Shown: one piece after another, positions 15,595-25,418 of the stretch
Position numbering within the stretch: the stretch's first letter is position 1
Layout: the number at the start of each line of letters is the position of its first letter
The notes under the pieces: model-generated
What the model saw: only the letters and a program-made list of their open reading frames with translations
What the model was told of the DNA's origin: nothing
Databases searched by the model: none
NCBI RefSeq assembly: GCF_003385115.1
Contig: NZ_QUNI01000004.1
Coordinates: forward strand, 1 to 64,000
DNA length: 64,000 bases
Source: Flavobacterium aquicola
GTDB lineage: Bacteria > Bacteroidota > Bacteroidia > Flavobacteriales > Flavobacteriaceae
Direction of reading: 5' to 3'
Program-made: the position numbers and the translations under genes

Positions 15595-18180
15595 TTAAGC
15601 TGAGTTTCTGCTTGCATTTGTATTTCCAAAAAGTGAGCGGGTCACAATTTTCTCATATACTTTTATCAAGTTCAAATCTGGATTTTCTGCTTTGTTAAGC
15701 TCGCTGATTTTTAATAATGCATATTGCTGTATTGTTAACAATGGCAATACAATACGCTCTCTCATTTGAATAGAAGCTATACCATCAGGATAGTTTTCCA
15801 TCAATTCAGCATGACCAGCAATTTTTAATAATAATCTTTTTGTTTCCAAAAATTCATCATAAATAATTTGCCAAAAAGCACCAAATTCGGGATCCTTACT
15901 CATGTAAGCTGTCAAAGGAAAAAATGATTTAGCCAATGACATCATACTATTTTCAAGTAAAGTTTTAAAGAATAAAGAATTATCATACAAGGCTTGAACT
16001 TTTTCCCACTGATTAGTATTTTCAAAATGTTTTAAAGCAGTACCTACTCCAAAAAATCCAGGAACATTTTGTTTTAACTGGCTCCAAGAACCAACAAATG
16101 GAATCGCTCTTAAGTCTGCAAAATCAAGACTTTCTGATTTACTTCTTTTCGAAGGACGACTTCCAATATTAGTTTTTGCATAATATTTTAAAGTACTCAT
16201 TTGTTCCAAATAAGGAATAAACTTCGGGTGGTTTTTAAAACTTAAATATTTTTCATAGCCTAATTCAGCCATTTGATCCAAAATGTTTTTTTCATCTTTG
16301 CTTAATTCATTTTGTCCTTGATTGAATACTTGATTAGCAACTCCCGCACTCAAAAGATTTTCCAAATTATAACGGCATGAATCTAATGTTCCAAAATTAG
16401 AACTAATAGTTTGTCCCTGAATGGTAATTTGGATTTCATTATTTTCAATATTTGGTCCTAAGGAAGCATAAAATTTATGTGTCTTTCCTCCGCCACGTGC
16501 CGGTGGCCCGCCACGCCCATCAAAAAATATAACATGAATTCCATATTTTCTAGATATTTCGGTCAAAGCTTCTTTTGCTTTATAAATACTCCAGTTGGCC
16601 ATCATGTATCCACCGTCCTTAGTACCGTCAGAAAAACCAAGCATAATTGTCTGTCTCTTATCTTTGTTTTCTAAATGCTGAGCATATTCAGGATTTGTAT
16701 AAAGCTGCTCCATCACTAAATGTGCATTATGCAAGTCATCTACTGATTCGAATAATGGAATAATATCTACTGTAGCATTTTCCCAATTACACAATTTGAA
16801 TAGAGCAAAAGTTTCCATTACATTGAGTGCGCTCTCATTATTACTTATGATGTAACGGTTTGCACCAAATTCTCCATTATTTTTCTGAATTGTTTTAATT
16901 GCCTGAATTGATTCGATTGTAGATCTTGTCATTTCATTTTCAAAATCAGCAGCATCCAGATTTCCTTTTAATGTAGATAAAACCTCCAGTTTTTTATCAT
17001 CTGCTAGCTGAAAATAATCTTCAGGAAAAATATTTTCTTTTGATTTTGAGTAATAATCTACAATATCATAAAAAACGCTTTGGTGAATTTTACTATTTTG
17101 TCTAATATCTAAAGTAGCAAAATGGAAACCAAATAAATTGATACGGATAAGCAATGCATCAATTTGATCAACATAAAGTGACTGATGCTGATCTATAACT
17201 ATAGTTTTTATTTTATTTAACTGTAACTTGAATTCTTCAAGTGTAATAAAAATATCTCCTTTTGAATAAAAAACTGAACGATATAACTTTTGCTCTAATT
17301 CCATTACCAAGGAATCCACAACAGGGAAAGTCAATTTTCTTTTTAGACTTCTAATTTCAAAATAATAGCATTTTAAAATAGAAGTTCTCAAACGCTCTGC
17401 AACTTTCAGCGTGATTTCTGTTGTAACAAATGGATTTCCGTCACGGTCACCACCTGGCCAAAAACCTAATTTAATCAAAGGATTTTTTATCGATTCGCCT
17501 TCAAAAACATTCTTTTGCAAATAATGAACCATTTCTCCCGAAGTGTTATAAAAAACATTTTCAAGATACCAAATCAGACTAACCGCTTCATCATAAGGAT
17601 TAGGTTTTTCATTTTGAATAAAAGGAGTTTTCCCCAGCTGCGCTAGGAGCTGCTTAATTTCCAGCAGATTATTGGTTCTGATAGCTTCCGTCAAGTCATT
17701 AATAATACCCAAAACTGATCCCGGATAAAATTGAGTTGGATGCGCCGTTAAAACAGTGCGGACATTAAAATTTTCTAAGAAATTAATTAATTCCTCTTTA
17801 TTTCCTCTAACATCTGATTTCTCTTTTATATCTCGCAAAGAACCTCTTCCTTCCATATTGTTAACCACAGGAAAAGCAGCATCTTCGATAGCATCAAACA
17901 AAACAATCTGGCGTTCAATATATTGTATAAAATGAAACATCAGATTTATTTTATCTTTTTCAGAATCGCTGTGCATATATTTATCTGAAAAGAAATCAAA
18001 AATTTCGGTTGGGGTCTTTTGTTTTTTAAAACCACTGTCACAAAGTTCAGTAAAAATAGGCAATAAAACACCTGTATTATCTACTGAATCAAAAGGTAAT
18101 GTTATAAATACACTATTATATATATGGTATTTTGATAAAACATTTTGATTAAAACGTTCTAGTTTGGGTAGCGTGTACAT
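15595..18180 (-). CDS. ppc: Phosphoenolpyruvate carboxylase
   Basis: 861 residues, the usual length. It makes oxaloacetate from PEP and bicarbonate to refill the TCA cycle. The catalytic histidine motif VLTAHPTQ lies near residue 146, and the second signature FFDGRGGPPARGGGKTHKF near 555-570 is intact. GFWPGGDRDGNPFV is near 240. The protein ends NASRNSA rather than the common QNTG, a small deviation at the position that helps close the active site. It is transcribed as a single gene, with the terminator of the upstream lrp-like gene before it. Confidence 0.95.
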   Translation of the reverse strand: MYTLPKLERFNQNVLSKYHIYNSVFITLPFDSVDNTGVLLPIFTELCDSGFKKQKTPTEIFDFFSDKYMHSDSEKDKINLMFHFIQYIERQIVLFDAIEDAAFPVVNNMEGRGSLRDIKEKSDVRGNKEELINFLENFNVRTVLTAHPTQFYPGSVLGIINDLTEAIRTNNLLEIKQLLAQLGKTPFIQNEKPNPYDEAVSLIWYLENVFYNTSGEMVHYLQKNVFEGESIKNPLIKLGFWPGGDRDGNPFVTTEITLKVAERLRTSILKCYYFEIRSLKRKLTFPVVDSLVMELEQKLYRSVFYSKGDIFITLEEFKLQLNKIKTIVIDQHQSLYVDQIDALLIRINLFGFHFATLDIRQNSKIHQSVFYDIVDYYSKSKENIFPEDYFQLADDKKLEVLSTLKGNLDAADFENEMTRSTIESIQAIKTIQKNNGEFGANRYIISNNESALNVMETFALFKLCNWENATVDIIPLFESVDDLHNAHLVMEQLYTNPEYAQHLENKDKRQTIMLGFSDGTKDGGYMMANWSIYKAKEALTEISRKYGIHVIFFDGRGGPPARGGGKTHKFYASLGPNIENNEIQITIQGQTISSNFGTLDSCRYNLENLLSAGVANQVFNQGQNELSKDEKNILDQMAELGYEKYLSFKNHPKFIPYLEQMSTLKYYAKTNIGSRPSKRSKSESLDFADLRAIPFVGSWSQLKQNVPGFFGVGTALKHFENTNQWEKVQALYDNSLFFKTLLENSMMSLAKSFFPLTAYMSKDPEFGAFWQIIYDEFLETKRLLLKIAGHAELMENYPDGIASIQMRERIVLPLLTIQQYALLKISELNKAENPDLNLIKVYEKIVTRSLFGNTNASRNSA

Positions 18181-18215
18181 AATTATTCTATTAGGTGGTT
18201 GGTTAATCTGGCATA

Positions 18216-18246
18216 AAAAAACCTCAAGATTACACTCTTGAGGTTA
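18216..18246 (-). terminator. Terminator of the Lrp-like gene
   Basis: AACCTCAAGA and TCTTGAGGTT form a 10-bp stem with a 6-base loop. On the minus strand it is followed by a run of T. It separates the lrp-like gene from ppc. Confidence 0.8.
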
Positions 18247-18273
18247 TATTTATTATATAATCATTCAAGGTTT

Positions 18274-18753
18274 TTACATTTCTTTAAAAATGGTATGCAT
18301 CAAACGCTTTTTGTCGTTGATACTTTCCTCAAGAGAAATCATAGTTTCTGTTCTATATACACCCTCGATATCATCGATCATGAATATAACATCTTTTGCG
18401 TGCTTAGTGTCTTTTGCTCTAATCTTGCAAAAAATATTGAATTTTCCTGTAGTTACAGATGCTACAGTTACAAATGGGATCTCATTTATACGCTCCAAAA
18501 CAAATTTAGTCTGTGAAGTATTATTAAGAAACACACCTACATAAGCAATAAATGAATAACCCAGCTTATCATAATCAAGGACTAAAGAAGATCCCATAAT
18601 AATACCAGCATCTTCCATCTTTTTTACTCTAACATGCACCGTTCCAGCTGAAATCAATAATTTTTTAGCAATGTCAGTAAACGGAACTCTTGTGTTGTCT
18701 ATCAACATATCTAAAATCTGGTGATCTACTTCATCTAAACGAAACTTACTCAT
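18274..18753 (-). CDS. Lrp/AsnC family transcriptional regulator
   Basis: 159 residues. The N-terminal winged helix begins RLDEVDHQILDMLIDNTRVP, with recognition helix SAGTVHVRVKKMEDAG. The C-terminal RAM (ligand-binding) domain covers about residues 70-150 (GVFLNNTSQ... VASVTTGKFNIFCKI). Such regulators form octamers that respond to amino acids. The target is unknown. It is transcribed alone between its own terminator and the M14 peptidase gene. Confidence 0.94.
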   Translation of the reverse strand: MSKFRLDEVDHQILDMLIDNTRVPFTDIAKKLLISAGTVHVRVKKMEDAGIIMGSSLVLDYDKLGYSFIAYVGVFLNNTSQTKFVLERINEIPFVTVASVTTGKFNIFCKIRAKDTKHAKDVIFMIDDIEGVYRTETMISLEESINDKKRLMHTIFKEM

Positions 18754-18829
18754 AATTCTTTTATTATACGGTTATTTGCTACTAAAAAAGTTAAAATTAT
18801 AAATAAAAATTAAATAAACAGCAAAAAAA

Positions 18830-19984
18830 TCAATTTTTTAATTTTCCATTAACGAAAAACGCTTTTCCATCAAAATTGAAATCTGCTCTTTGATTCTCTT
18901 TTGGTATATTACTTTGACCGTCTTTATATAATGCTCCTTTTGCATCATATTCATAATGACCATAATAACCTTTTAAATCGCCTGCTTCAATTATGTAAGC
19001 ATTAAAATTTATTTTATTGCCAATTAACTCCTCTTTATATTGAGCAACAAAATTCGTGATAATTTCATTACCATCATAATTTATTTTGACATTTTTATAC
19101 ATAAAATCAAAAAAACTAACATTATTCTGAGGAATATTTAAATATTTATCATTTCTATTATGAACTATATCGTTTTCGTTGAGAATAATGAAAGACGCAA
19201 GTAACGACATAAATACGAATTTTCTTGTTTTTTCTCTTTCATAATCATCTGGATAATGACCTGCTTCAAACAAGATTGTTGGAACGCCTAAATATTGAAA
19301 AGTATCACCAATACAATTAATATTAAAAGAGTCATCAAATCTGCCTACCTGTCCGGGGATATAATGCTGCAAAACTTCATTAATACCTGCAATCAGGTTA
19401 ATTGCTTTTAATCTAGTTTCGTTTATTTCTCTCTCTTGATTATAAGAAGGTGCCAAAAAAGAAACTGTTGCAGGCTTTCCAGTATCGGCAACACCAAAAA
19501 TAGTACGCTGATCATGGAGATTAAAGCAATAATCCGGCTTAAAATCTTCAAAAATTGCTCTTAATATTTTGCTTTCCGGCTGAGTAAGATCCTGAGAGTC
19601 TCTATTTAAATCAATAGAATTTGCATTGGCTCTAGTATATAATTTCGCTCCGTCAGGATTTAGCATTGGAATACAATAAAAAGTAAAACTGTTTAAAAGC
19701 TCCTTTGCTAAGTCCGATCCATTATTAAGAAGGTTTATGAAATCGAATAATGCTTTTGTTGTGGTACTTTCATTTCCGTGCATTTGTGACCAAAGGTAAA
19801 TTTTGGTTTTACCGTTTCCTTTTGTATAACTGTAGATTGGTTTTCCTAAAACGGATTCACCAATAATCTTCACGTCATTTTTCAAGGATTCTTTATTCAA
19901 TAATGGTTCTATATTTTCTAAAGTAATATATCGCCCCTCAATTGTCTTTTCTTTATTTTGATCGAATAGCTGTTCTAAATTCAT
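18830..19984 (-). CDS. M14 family zinc carboxypeptidase
   Basis: 384 residues. The zinc ligands HxxE appear in QMHGNESTTTKALFDF (about 67-70), with the third ligand in CFNLHDQRTIFG (about 155). A substrate-binding Arg/Asn pair appears in SIDLNRDSQDL and a candidate catalytic Glu in LFEAGHYPDD. No signal peptide is apparent, so it is likely cytoplasmic and may trim small peptides or peptidoglycan fragments. Its promoter region is shared with the divergent XRE regulator and carries the TTGTAAA cluster. Confidence 0.88.
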   Translation of the reverse strand: MNLEQLFDQNKEKTIEGRYITLENIEPLLNKESLKNDVKIIGESVLGKPIYSYTKGNGKTKIYLWSQMHGNESTTTKALFDFINLLNNGSDLAKELLNSFTFYCIPMLNPDGAKLYTRANANSIDLNRDSQDLTQPESKILRAIFEDFKPDYCFNLHDQRTIFGVADTGKPATVSFLAPSYNQEREINETRLKAINLIAGINEVLQHYIPGQVGRFDDSFNINCIGDTFQYLGVPTILFEAGHYPDDYEREKTRKFVFMSLLASFIILNENDIVHNRNDKYLNIPQNNVSFFDFMYKNVKINYDGNEIITNFVAQYKEELIGNKINFNAYIIEAGDLKGYYGHYEYDAKGALYKDGQSNIPKENQRADFNFDGKAFFVNGKLKN

Positions 19985-20294
19985 GATTTAATTTTTGATT
20001 TACAAAAGTAAACATCTTTATATTTACAATTGTAAATTGCTGTTTTTTGAAAAATATTAATTTTGTAAACTATTATTTTAATATTTGAAACAAACAAATT
20101 ATCTTCATTATTATGTGTTTTAATTATAAAGTTAAACTACAGCTATAATCATTAAATCAGATACTTAATACATATTATTTTAATTAAGACATTACGTTAA
20201 ATTAAATCAGATTTGTATTTTAACATTGTAAATTAGGCTGTTCCGCAATGTTTAATTACATTTGTAAATACTTCACTTTGAGATACAATTTACA
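19985..20294. promoter_or_regulatory. Divergent control region with seven TTGTAAA heptamers
   Basis: The strip has no gene. TTGTAAA, on either strand, occurs at 19999-20005, 20023-20029, 20030-20036, 20063-20069, 20226-20232, 20262-20268 and 20289-20295. The second and third form the perfect palindrome TTTACAATTGTAAA. On the minus strand TACTTTTG (20010-20003) is a -7 box for the peptidase gene. On the plus strand TACATTTG (20257-20264) is a -7 box for the regulator. The heptamers overlap both boxes. I infer that the XRE protein binds here and controls itself and the peptidase. Confidence 0.55.
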
Positions 20295-20756
20295 ATGGTA
20301 AACACAGATGATTTCATAAAAAGATTAGAGTTTATACTCGATTATTATAGCCTTACTGCTTCTTCTTTTGCAGATAGAATTGGCGTACAGCGCTCAAGTA
20401 TGTCACATCTTCTTTCAGGCAGAAACAAACCCAGCTTAGATTTTATTCTTAAAATTATTGATATTTTTCCCGATGTAGATTTGTATTGGATACTAAATGG
20501 CACTGGAACTTTTCCTAAAAATTCCGAGGCAATCGAAAATACAAATCAAAATATCGGAGTTTCAAATATAGATACTCCTACCCCAATCGATTTATTTTCT
20601 CAAATTACGATTCCATTAGAATCCACTACTAATCGTCCAAAATCAAAACAGATTGAAGTTGCTGCGGAAAATGAAAATTATGACGAAATAGAAAAAATTG
20701 TGTTTTTTTACAAGAATGGAAGTTTCAAAATTTATTCACCTAATAATTTGGCCTGA
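20295..20756 (+). CDS. XRE-family helix-turn-helix regulator
   Basis: 153 residues. An N-terminal lambda-repressor-like HTH lies at about residues 8-65 (RLEFILDYYSLTASSFADRI, then SSMSHLLSGRNKPSLDFILKI). DVDLYWILNGTG is the usual end of this domain. The C-terminal half is low-complexity and then contains EKIVFFYKNGSFKIY, which may be a small dimerisation or sensor patch. The ATG at 20295 overlaps a TTGTAAA element. It diverges from the M14 peptidase gene. Confidence 0.88.
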   Translation: MVNTDDFIKRLEFILDYYSLTASSFADRIGVQRSSMSHLLSGRNKPSLDFILKIIDIFPDVDLYWILNGTGTFPKNSEAIENTNQNIGVSNIDTPTPIDLFSQITIPLESTTNRPKSKQIEVAAENENYDEIEKIVFFYKNGSFKIYSPNNLA

Positions 20757-20901
20757 AAATATATTCGGCGAATCTTTTAAATGATTCTTATCTAATATCG
20801 ATTTTATGAATCTTCAAAAATACATATAAATCAAGATTCACGAGAATTGAATATTCTGGACGAAGATTCGGGAAAAATATTTTATGCGATTCTCAGCGTG
20901 T

Positions 20902-21462
20902 TTAATTTACAATACTTTTATATCCGTTTTCGGGAATTTTGCCTTTGGCATTTACAAAATGTTTATTTAAAATATTTAAATCTGAATCAATATTGCCTGT
21001 TGGATAAAATGCTTTTCCAAAATCTACTATTTTTTTTTCAAAATTTATTGATACAGGAATGATTGGAACATTTGCCTCTAAAGCTATGTAGTAAAAGCCC
21101 GTTTTAAGCTGTTCCACTTTTTTTCGCGTTCCTTCGGGAGAAAGTCCTAATCTAAATGTTTCTTTAGAATTAAATATGCTGACGATGGCATCTACTTTGT
21201 TTAGCCCTCCTGTTCTGTCTAATGGAGCTCCTCCCAAAGATTTGAAAAAAAATCCAAAAGGAAAACGAAATAGTTCTTTCTTTCCAACCCAATTAATATT
21301 GACTCCCGTTGCTCCTCTGCAGATAATAGCTACATAAAAATCATGCCAGCTGGTGTGCGGCATTACCATCAAAACACTTTTCTTTATCTGCTCATCGATA
21401 CTGCCTTCTATTTTCCAGCCCATTATATTTCCAAAAATCCATCTATAGATTTGTTTCTTCAT
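20902..21462 (-). CDS. 1-acyl-glycerol-3-phosphate acyltransferase-like protein
   Basis: 186 residues. The acyltransferase box HX4D is present as HTSWHD at residues 36-41. The substrate-binding SPEGTRK lies near 108-114, and a hydrophobic VPIIPVSIN strand follows at the usual place. It lacks the N-terminal membrane anchor of PlsC. This short type is common in flavobacteria and probably acylates phospholipid or another lysolipid at the membrane. The exact acceptor is not clear. It diverges from the next gene. Confidence 0.87.
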   Translation of the reverse strand: MKKQIYRWIFGNIMGWKIEGSIDEQIKKSVLMVMPHTSWHDFYVAIICRGATGVNINWVGKKELFRFPFGFFFKSLGGAPLDRTGGLNKVDAIVSIFNSKETFRLGLSPEGTRKKVEQLKTGFYYIALEANVPIIPVSINFEKKIVDFGKAFYPTGNIDSDLNILNKHFVNAKGKIPENGYKSIVN

Positions 21463-21525
21463 TTGTTGTCAATTTTGCACAAATTAAATAATTAATATCT
21501 TATTTTTGATAAAAACCAAAAATTA

Positions 21526-22191
21526 ATGCTTCGGAAATTATTAAGTTATATTATACCTATTAAAATTTATAAAACTAATTCTGCACTAAGTAAAACTATT
21601 GAAGTCACGTGGGCTAATGGTGAGTTAGTCCTCGACTCAGAAAACACTAATTACTCTTATGGCAGCCTGCAGCGGATACTAAGAAAGGGGTTAAAACATT
21701 TTGGATTTGAGAAGATTGCAAAAATGAATAATGCACTAGTACTTGGTGTTGCAGGCGGAAGCGTGATTAAGACACTGGTAGATGAAATTCATTTTGAAGG
21801 CAGAATTACAGGTGTTGACATTGATCCTGATATTATAAAAATTGCAAATGAATACTTTAATCTTAATAAAATCAAAAATCTAAATATTGTAATTGATGAT
21901 GCTTTTGAATTTGTATTAAAAACAAAAGATCGTTATGATTTGATTATTGTAGATATTTTTCAGGACACCAAAATGCCAAACTTTCTGTTTGAAAAATTCT
22001 TTGTCAATAGAATTTGCTTTTTACTCAAAAGTAAAGGTATCATTCTCTTTAATACCATGTGCCTGACTCCAAGTGATAATGTTAGAAATTATGATTTCAT
22101 TAAAGAGTTTAATGATCAAGGTTATAAAATCCAGTCTATTCCTAGAGTTGAAATTCACAATGAATTGATTATTATAGAAAAACTAGATTGA
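21526..22191 (+). CDS. Spermidine synthase-like methyltransferase-fold protein
   Basis: 221 residues. A Rossmann methyltransferase fold is seen: nucleotide loop LVLGVAGGSVIKTLVDE (about 70-86), acidic ITGVDIDPDIIKIA (about 94-107), DDAFEFV (about 125), and the gate motif LIIVDIFQD (about 143-151), with the D-I-F in place of the DxxDP of true aminopropyltransferases. It lacks the N-terminal beta-barrel strand region that completes SpeE. It could transfer an aminopropyl or methyl group. Fused MFS/spermidine synthase-like proteins are the alternative description. Confidence 0.7.
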   Translation: MLRKLLSYIIPIKIYKTNSALSKTIEVTWANGELVLDSENTNYSYGSLQRILRKGLKHFGFEKIAKMNNALVLGVAGGSVIKTLVDEIHFEGRITGVDIDPDIIKIANEYFNLNKIKNLNIVIDDAFEFVLKTKDRYDLIIVDIFQDTKMPNFLFEKFFVNRICFLLKSKGIILFNTMCLTPSDNVRNYDFIKEFNDQGYKIQSIPRVEIHNELIIIEKLD

Positions 22192-22229
22192 AAAAATGCT
22201 TCTTTAATCTAAATCAAAGAAGCATTTTT
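22191..22229. terminator. Bidirectional terminator
   Basis: AAAAATGCTTCTTT and AAAGAAGCATTTTT pair over a short loop between two convergent genes. The right arm is inside the last codons of kdsB. Confidence 0.8.
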
Positions 22230-22942
22230 CTGGCTTTTTCTAAATCTTCGGCAGTATCGATTCCAATTCCGACGTGTGTCGTTTCGACCATTTTGATGCG
22301 TTTTCCAAATTCAAGGTAACGTAATTGTTCCAGTTTTTCCGAAGCTTCCAATGATTTCATTGGCAAACTGTAAAAATCTAATAACGCTTGTTTTCTAAAA
22401 GCATATATTCCGATGTGCTGCATATAACGGACACCAACATTTTTTTCTCTTGGATACGGAATTACCGATCGGGAAAAATACAATGCAAATGCGTTTTGAT
22501 CTACAACCACTTTTACATTATTTGGATTATTGATTTCGTCTTCACTTTTTATTTCTTTCATTAATGAAGCCAAATCAACTTGTTTAGCAGTATCGTTTCT
22601 AAAGACATCGATTACTTTTGCTAAAGGCTCTGCATCAATAAATGGTTCATCTCCCTGTACATTAATCACAATATCCACGTCTAGATTTTCAACAGCTTCG
22701 GCAATTCGGTCACTCCCAGATTCGTGTTCTTTAATGCTTCTAATGGCTTTTCCGCCGTTTGAAACAATTTCATTATAAATTAATTCTGAATCGGTTACCA
22801 CAAAAACATCATCAAACAATTGAGTGTTTACGGCTGCTTCGTAAGTTCTTAAAATTACCGTTTTACCTCCCAAATCCTGCATTAGTTTTGCAGGAAATCT
22901 TGTGGATGCGTAACGAGCGGGAATGACTGCTATTATTTTCAT
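22214..22942 (-). CDS. kdsB: 3-deoxy-manno-octulosonate cytidylyltransferase
   Basis: 242 residues. It activates KDO with CTP for lipopolysaccharide inner core synthesis. Signature [20 protein letters not shown] is at residues 6-25, with the nucleotide-binding [10 protein letters not shown] near 97. [10 protein letters not shown] and [14 protein letters not shown] are the conserved C-terminal motifs. The start at 22942 gives the expected N-terminus. KDO synthesis genes are not adjacent. Confidence 0.95.
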   Translation of the reverse strand: MKIIAVIPARYASTRFPAKLMQDLGGKTVILRTYEAAVNTQLFDDVFVVTDSELIYNEIVSNGGKAIRSIKEHESGSDRIAEAVENLDVDIVINVQGDEPFIDAEPLAKVIDVFRNDTAKQVDLASLMKEIKSEDEINNPNNVKVVVDQNAFALYFSRSVIPYPREKNVGVRYMQHIGIYAFRKQALLDFYSLPMKSLEASEKLEQLRYLEFGKRIKMVETTHVGIGIDTAEDLEKARKMLL

Positions 22943-22998
22943 TATTGTTTATTCAATTATTTTTTTCGACATCAAATATATGTTTTCTAATCTTAAAA

Positions 22999-23832
22999 TC
23001 AATTCGAAATTTTCACCGAAGTCATACTCAATGACCCACCAACCAATTTATCATTAAACAGACTCAATTCTTCTTCTTTTCCTTTTAAACCTAAAGTATA
23101 AATCAAAGGCAGATAATGTTCCGGAGTAGGAATTGACAGTTGAAAAGCATTGCTCTGTTTTTCAAAATCAATAAGTGGCTGAAAATTGCCATTTAGCAGA
23201 TAATTATTAATATTCTCTCTGGCTTCAAAAGCCCAATCAAATCCATAATTATCAGTATTAATGTTTCTGAAATCTACCAATCTTAAGTTATGAATAATAT
23301 TTCCGCTACCTACAATCAGAATTCCTTTGGATCGCAGTGCGCCTAATTTTTGAGCCAATTCAAAATGATATTGACCAGATTTTGTATAATCGATACTCAT
23401 CTGAATTACAGGAATATCTGCATCAGGATATAAATGTTTAATTACACTCCAGGCTCCGTGGTCTAAACCCCAATGATGATCTAATTCTACTGCTGTTGGT
23501 GATAATAATTCCTGGGTTGCTGTGGCTAATTCTGGGCTTCCATTAGGAGTATACTGCACATCAAATAGTTCCTGCGGGAATCCACCAAAATCATGAATTG
23601 TCCGAGGCATTTCCATAGCGGTAACTTTTGTTCCGTTAGTAAACCAATGTGCCGAAATACACAAAATAGCATTTGGCTTTGGTAATGTTTTTGCCATATT
23701 TCTAAAACCAATAACAAACTGATTTTCCTCAATGGCATTCATTGGACTTCCATGTCCCAAGAACAAAACTGGCATTTTTTCGGTATTCGAAAAAGTACTT
23801 GAAATACTGTGCAAATCGTTTAGTGTGTTCAT
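22999..23832 (-). CDS. ygiD: 4,5-DOPA dioxygenase extradiol
   Basis: 277 residues from the ATG at 23832. An upstream in-frame start would add ten residues (MRICRQKRIT) that do not fit the family. Zinc or iron ligands are in FLGHGSPMNAI, CISAHWFTNG and LDHGAWSVI, with NIIHNLR near 185. Members of this LigB-like class III extradiol family open catechol rings. YgiD acts on DOPA in vitro, but the natural substrate is uncertain. Confidence 0.9.
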   Translation of the reverse strand: MNTLNDLHSISSTFSNTEKMPVLFLGHGSPMNAIEENQFVIGFRNMAKTLPKPNAILCISAHWFTNGTKVTAMEMPRTIHDFGGFPQELFDVQYTPNGSPELATATQELLSPTAVELDHHWGLDHGAWSVIKHLYPDADIPVIQMSIDYTKSGQYHFELAQKLGALRSKGILIVGSGNIIHNLRLVDFRNINTDNYGFDWAFEARENINNYLLNGNFQPLIDFEKQSNAFQLSIPTPEHYLPLIYTLGLKGKEEELSLFNDKLVGGSLSMTSVKISN

Positions 23833-23917
23833 AGTTATTCTTTTTTGACGGCAGATTCGCAAATTATTTATTTAAAATTAAATTGAAGAATTTGCGAATT
23901 TGCGGTTATTTTTAAAA

Positions 23918-25342
23918 TCATTCCACAAAACTATCATCTTTAAATCCTATCAAATATAACTTATTTTTTGCTCTCGTCATAGCGGTATACAGCCATCGAA
24001 TATAATCTCTATCGATACCATTGGGCAAATACGGCTGCTCGATAAAAACAGTATTCCACTGTCCTCCCTGTGATTTATGGCAGGTAATTGCATAGGAGAA
24101 TTTAACCTGTAAAGCATTGAAATATTCGTTTTCTTTTACCTTCTGAAACTTTTTATATTTGGTTGTTTCGCTTTCATAATCTTTCATCACTTCCTGATAC
24201 AATCGATTTGATTCCTCAAAAGTTAAAGACGGCGATTCACTTTTTATAGTATCCATCAAAAGCACGGTTTCAAAAGGTTTTTGATCTGGATAATCAATCA
24301 TCCGGATTTTGACTTTTGCAAATTTAAAACCATACAATTCTTTGATTCCAAACATTTCTAAAACTTCGATAATATCACCATTGGCTATAAATCCAGCTTC
24401 GTCAGAATCTTTCAGCCAGAAATAATTATTCTTAACCACCATCAGGAAATCTCCTGTTGATAATTCACTTTCTTTATCTAGAATTTTTGTTCGGATTTGC
24501 TCATTATATTGATTCGCCCTTTTATTGGAACGAACAATAAAAGCGGTATCTTCGATACTGAAATTACTGTAGGCCGAATGAATCGCATCCTGAATATCAT
24601 AGCCATCAATTAAACGTACAATATCTTTAAATTTTCGAACATTAAATTTGAATTCGGATATGAAAGAATCTTTTAATAATTCTCTTAATTCGGTAGCATT
24701 GTGTAAAATTCCTGAGTTTTCTTCCTGACGCATTACTTCATCAAGTTCAATGTGCTCAACCTCTTTGTTATAATTTATGCTAAGCGTATGAATGTCCAAA
24801 GCCGGACTTATATCTAGATTTACTGGCGGTAACTGCGCGGTATCTCCAAGAAGAATCATTTTGCAATTGGTTCCTGAATACACATACGAAATCAAATCAT
24901 CAAGCAAAGAACCGTTTTCATATAATTTGGAATCCGAATTCGTGTCTGAAATCATTGACGCTTCATCGACTATAAAAACTGTATTCTTGTGTTTATTTTG
25001 CTGTAAAGTAAACGAAACCCCGCCACCCGAATTTTTCTTCGGGAAGTAGATTTTTTTATGAATCGTAAAAGCCGGTTTATTCGAATAATTGGCAATTACT
25101 TTGGCTGCCCGTCCAGTTGGAGCAAGCAATACGGATTTTTGATTGTTATCCAATAAACTATTTACAATTGTCGAAATCACTGTAGTTTTTCCAGTTCCTG
25201 CATATCCTTTCAGCACAAAAATGGTGTCATTATAACTGTCGGTCAAAAAAATGGCTATTTTTTGAAAAAATATATCCTGATTGTATGTTGGCTGAAAAGG
25301 AAATTTTTTCTGTAAATGGCTATAAAAAGAAGAGGAATTCAT
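23918..25342 (-). CDS. RecD-like superfamily 1 DNA helicase
   Basis: 474 residues. Walker A GYAGTGKTT lies at 46-54, motif II FIVDEASMIS near 130, motif III GDTAQLPPV near 165, motif V/VI AITCHKSQGGQW near 425, and YTAMTRAKNKLYLIG at the C-terminus. The short length and the SH3-like insertion (DFLMVVKNNYFWL) match AAA-family RecD/Pif1-type helicases of Bacteroidota. It is expected to work 5' to 3' in repair or recombination. No RecB/RecC partners are nearby. Confidence 0.9.
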   Translation of the reverse strand: MNSSSFYSHLQKKFPFQPTYNQDIFFQKIAIFLTDSYNDTIFVLKGYAGTGKTTVISTIVNSLLDNNQKSVLLAPTGRAAKVIANYSNKPAFTIHKKIYFPKKNSGGGVSFTLQQNKHKNTVFIVDEASMISDTNSDSKLYENGSLLDDLISYVYSGTNCKMILLGDTAQLPPVNLDISPALDIHTLSINYNKEVEHIELDEVMRQEENSGILHNATELRELLKDSFISEFKFNVRKFKDIVRLIDGYDIQDAIHSAYSNFSIEDTAFIVRSNKRANQYNEQIRTKILDKESELSTGDFLMVVKNNYFWLKDSDEAGFIANGDIIEVLEMFGIKELYGFKFAKVKIRMIDYPDQKPFETVLLMDTIKSESPSLTFEESNRLYQEVMKDYESETTKYKKFQKVKENEYFNALQVKFSYAITCHKSQGGQWNTVFIEQPYLPNGIDRDYIRWLYTAMTRAKNKLYLIGFKDDSFVE

Positions 25343-25418
25343 TTTTAATTGGTAATTGTAATATGAAATTCAAAGATAGGCTTTAGATTTTATATTGACC
25401 GCTAACCGTTGTTTTAAA

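Noticed and set aside
16477..16674. Plus-strand frame within ppc
   Set aside because: It is an antisense shadow of a well-conserved gene, with no start signal of its own.
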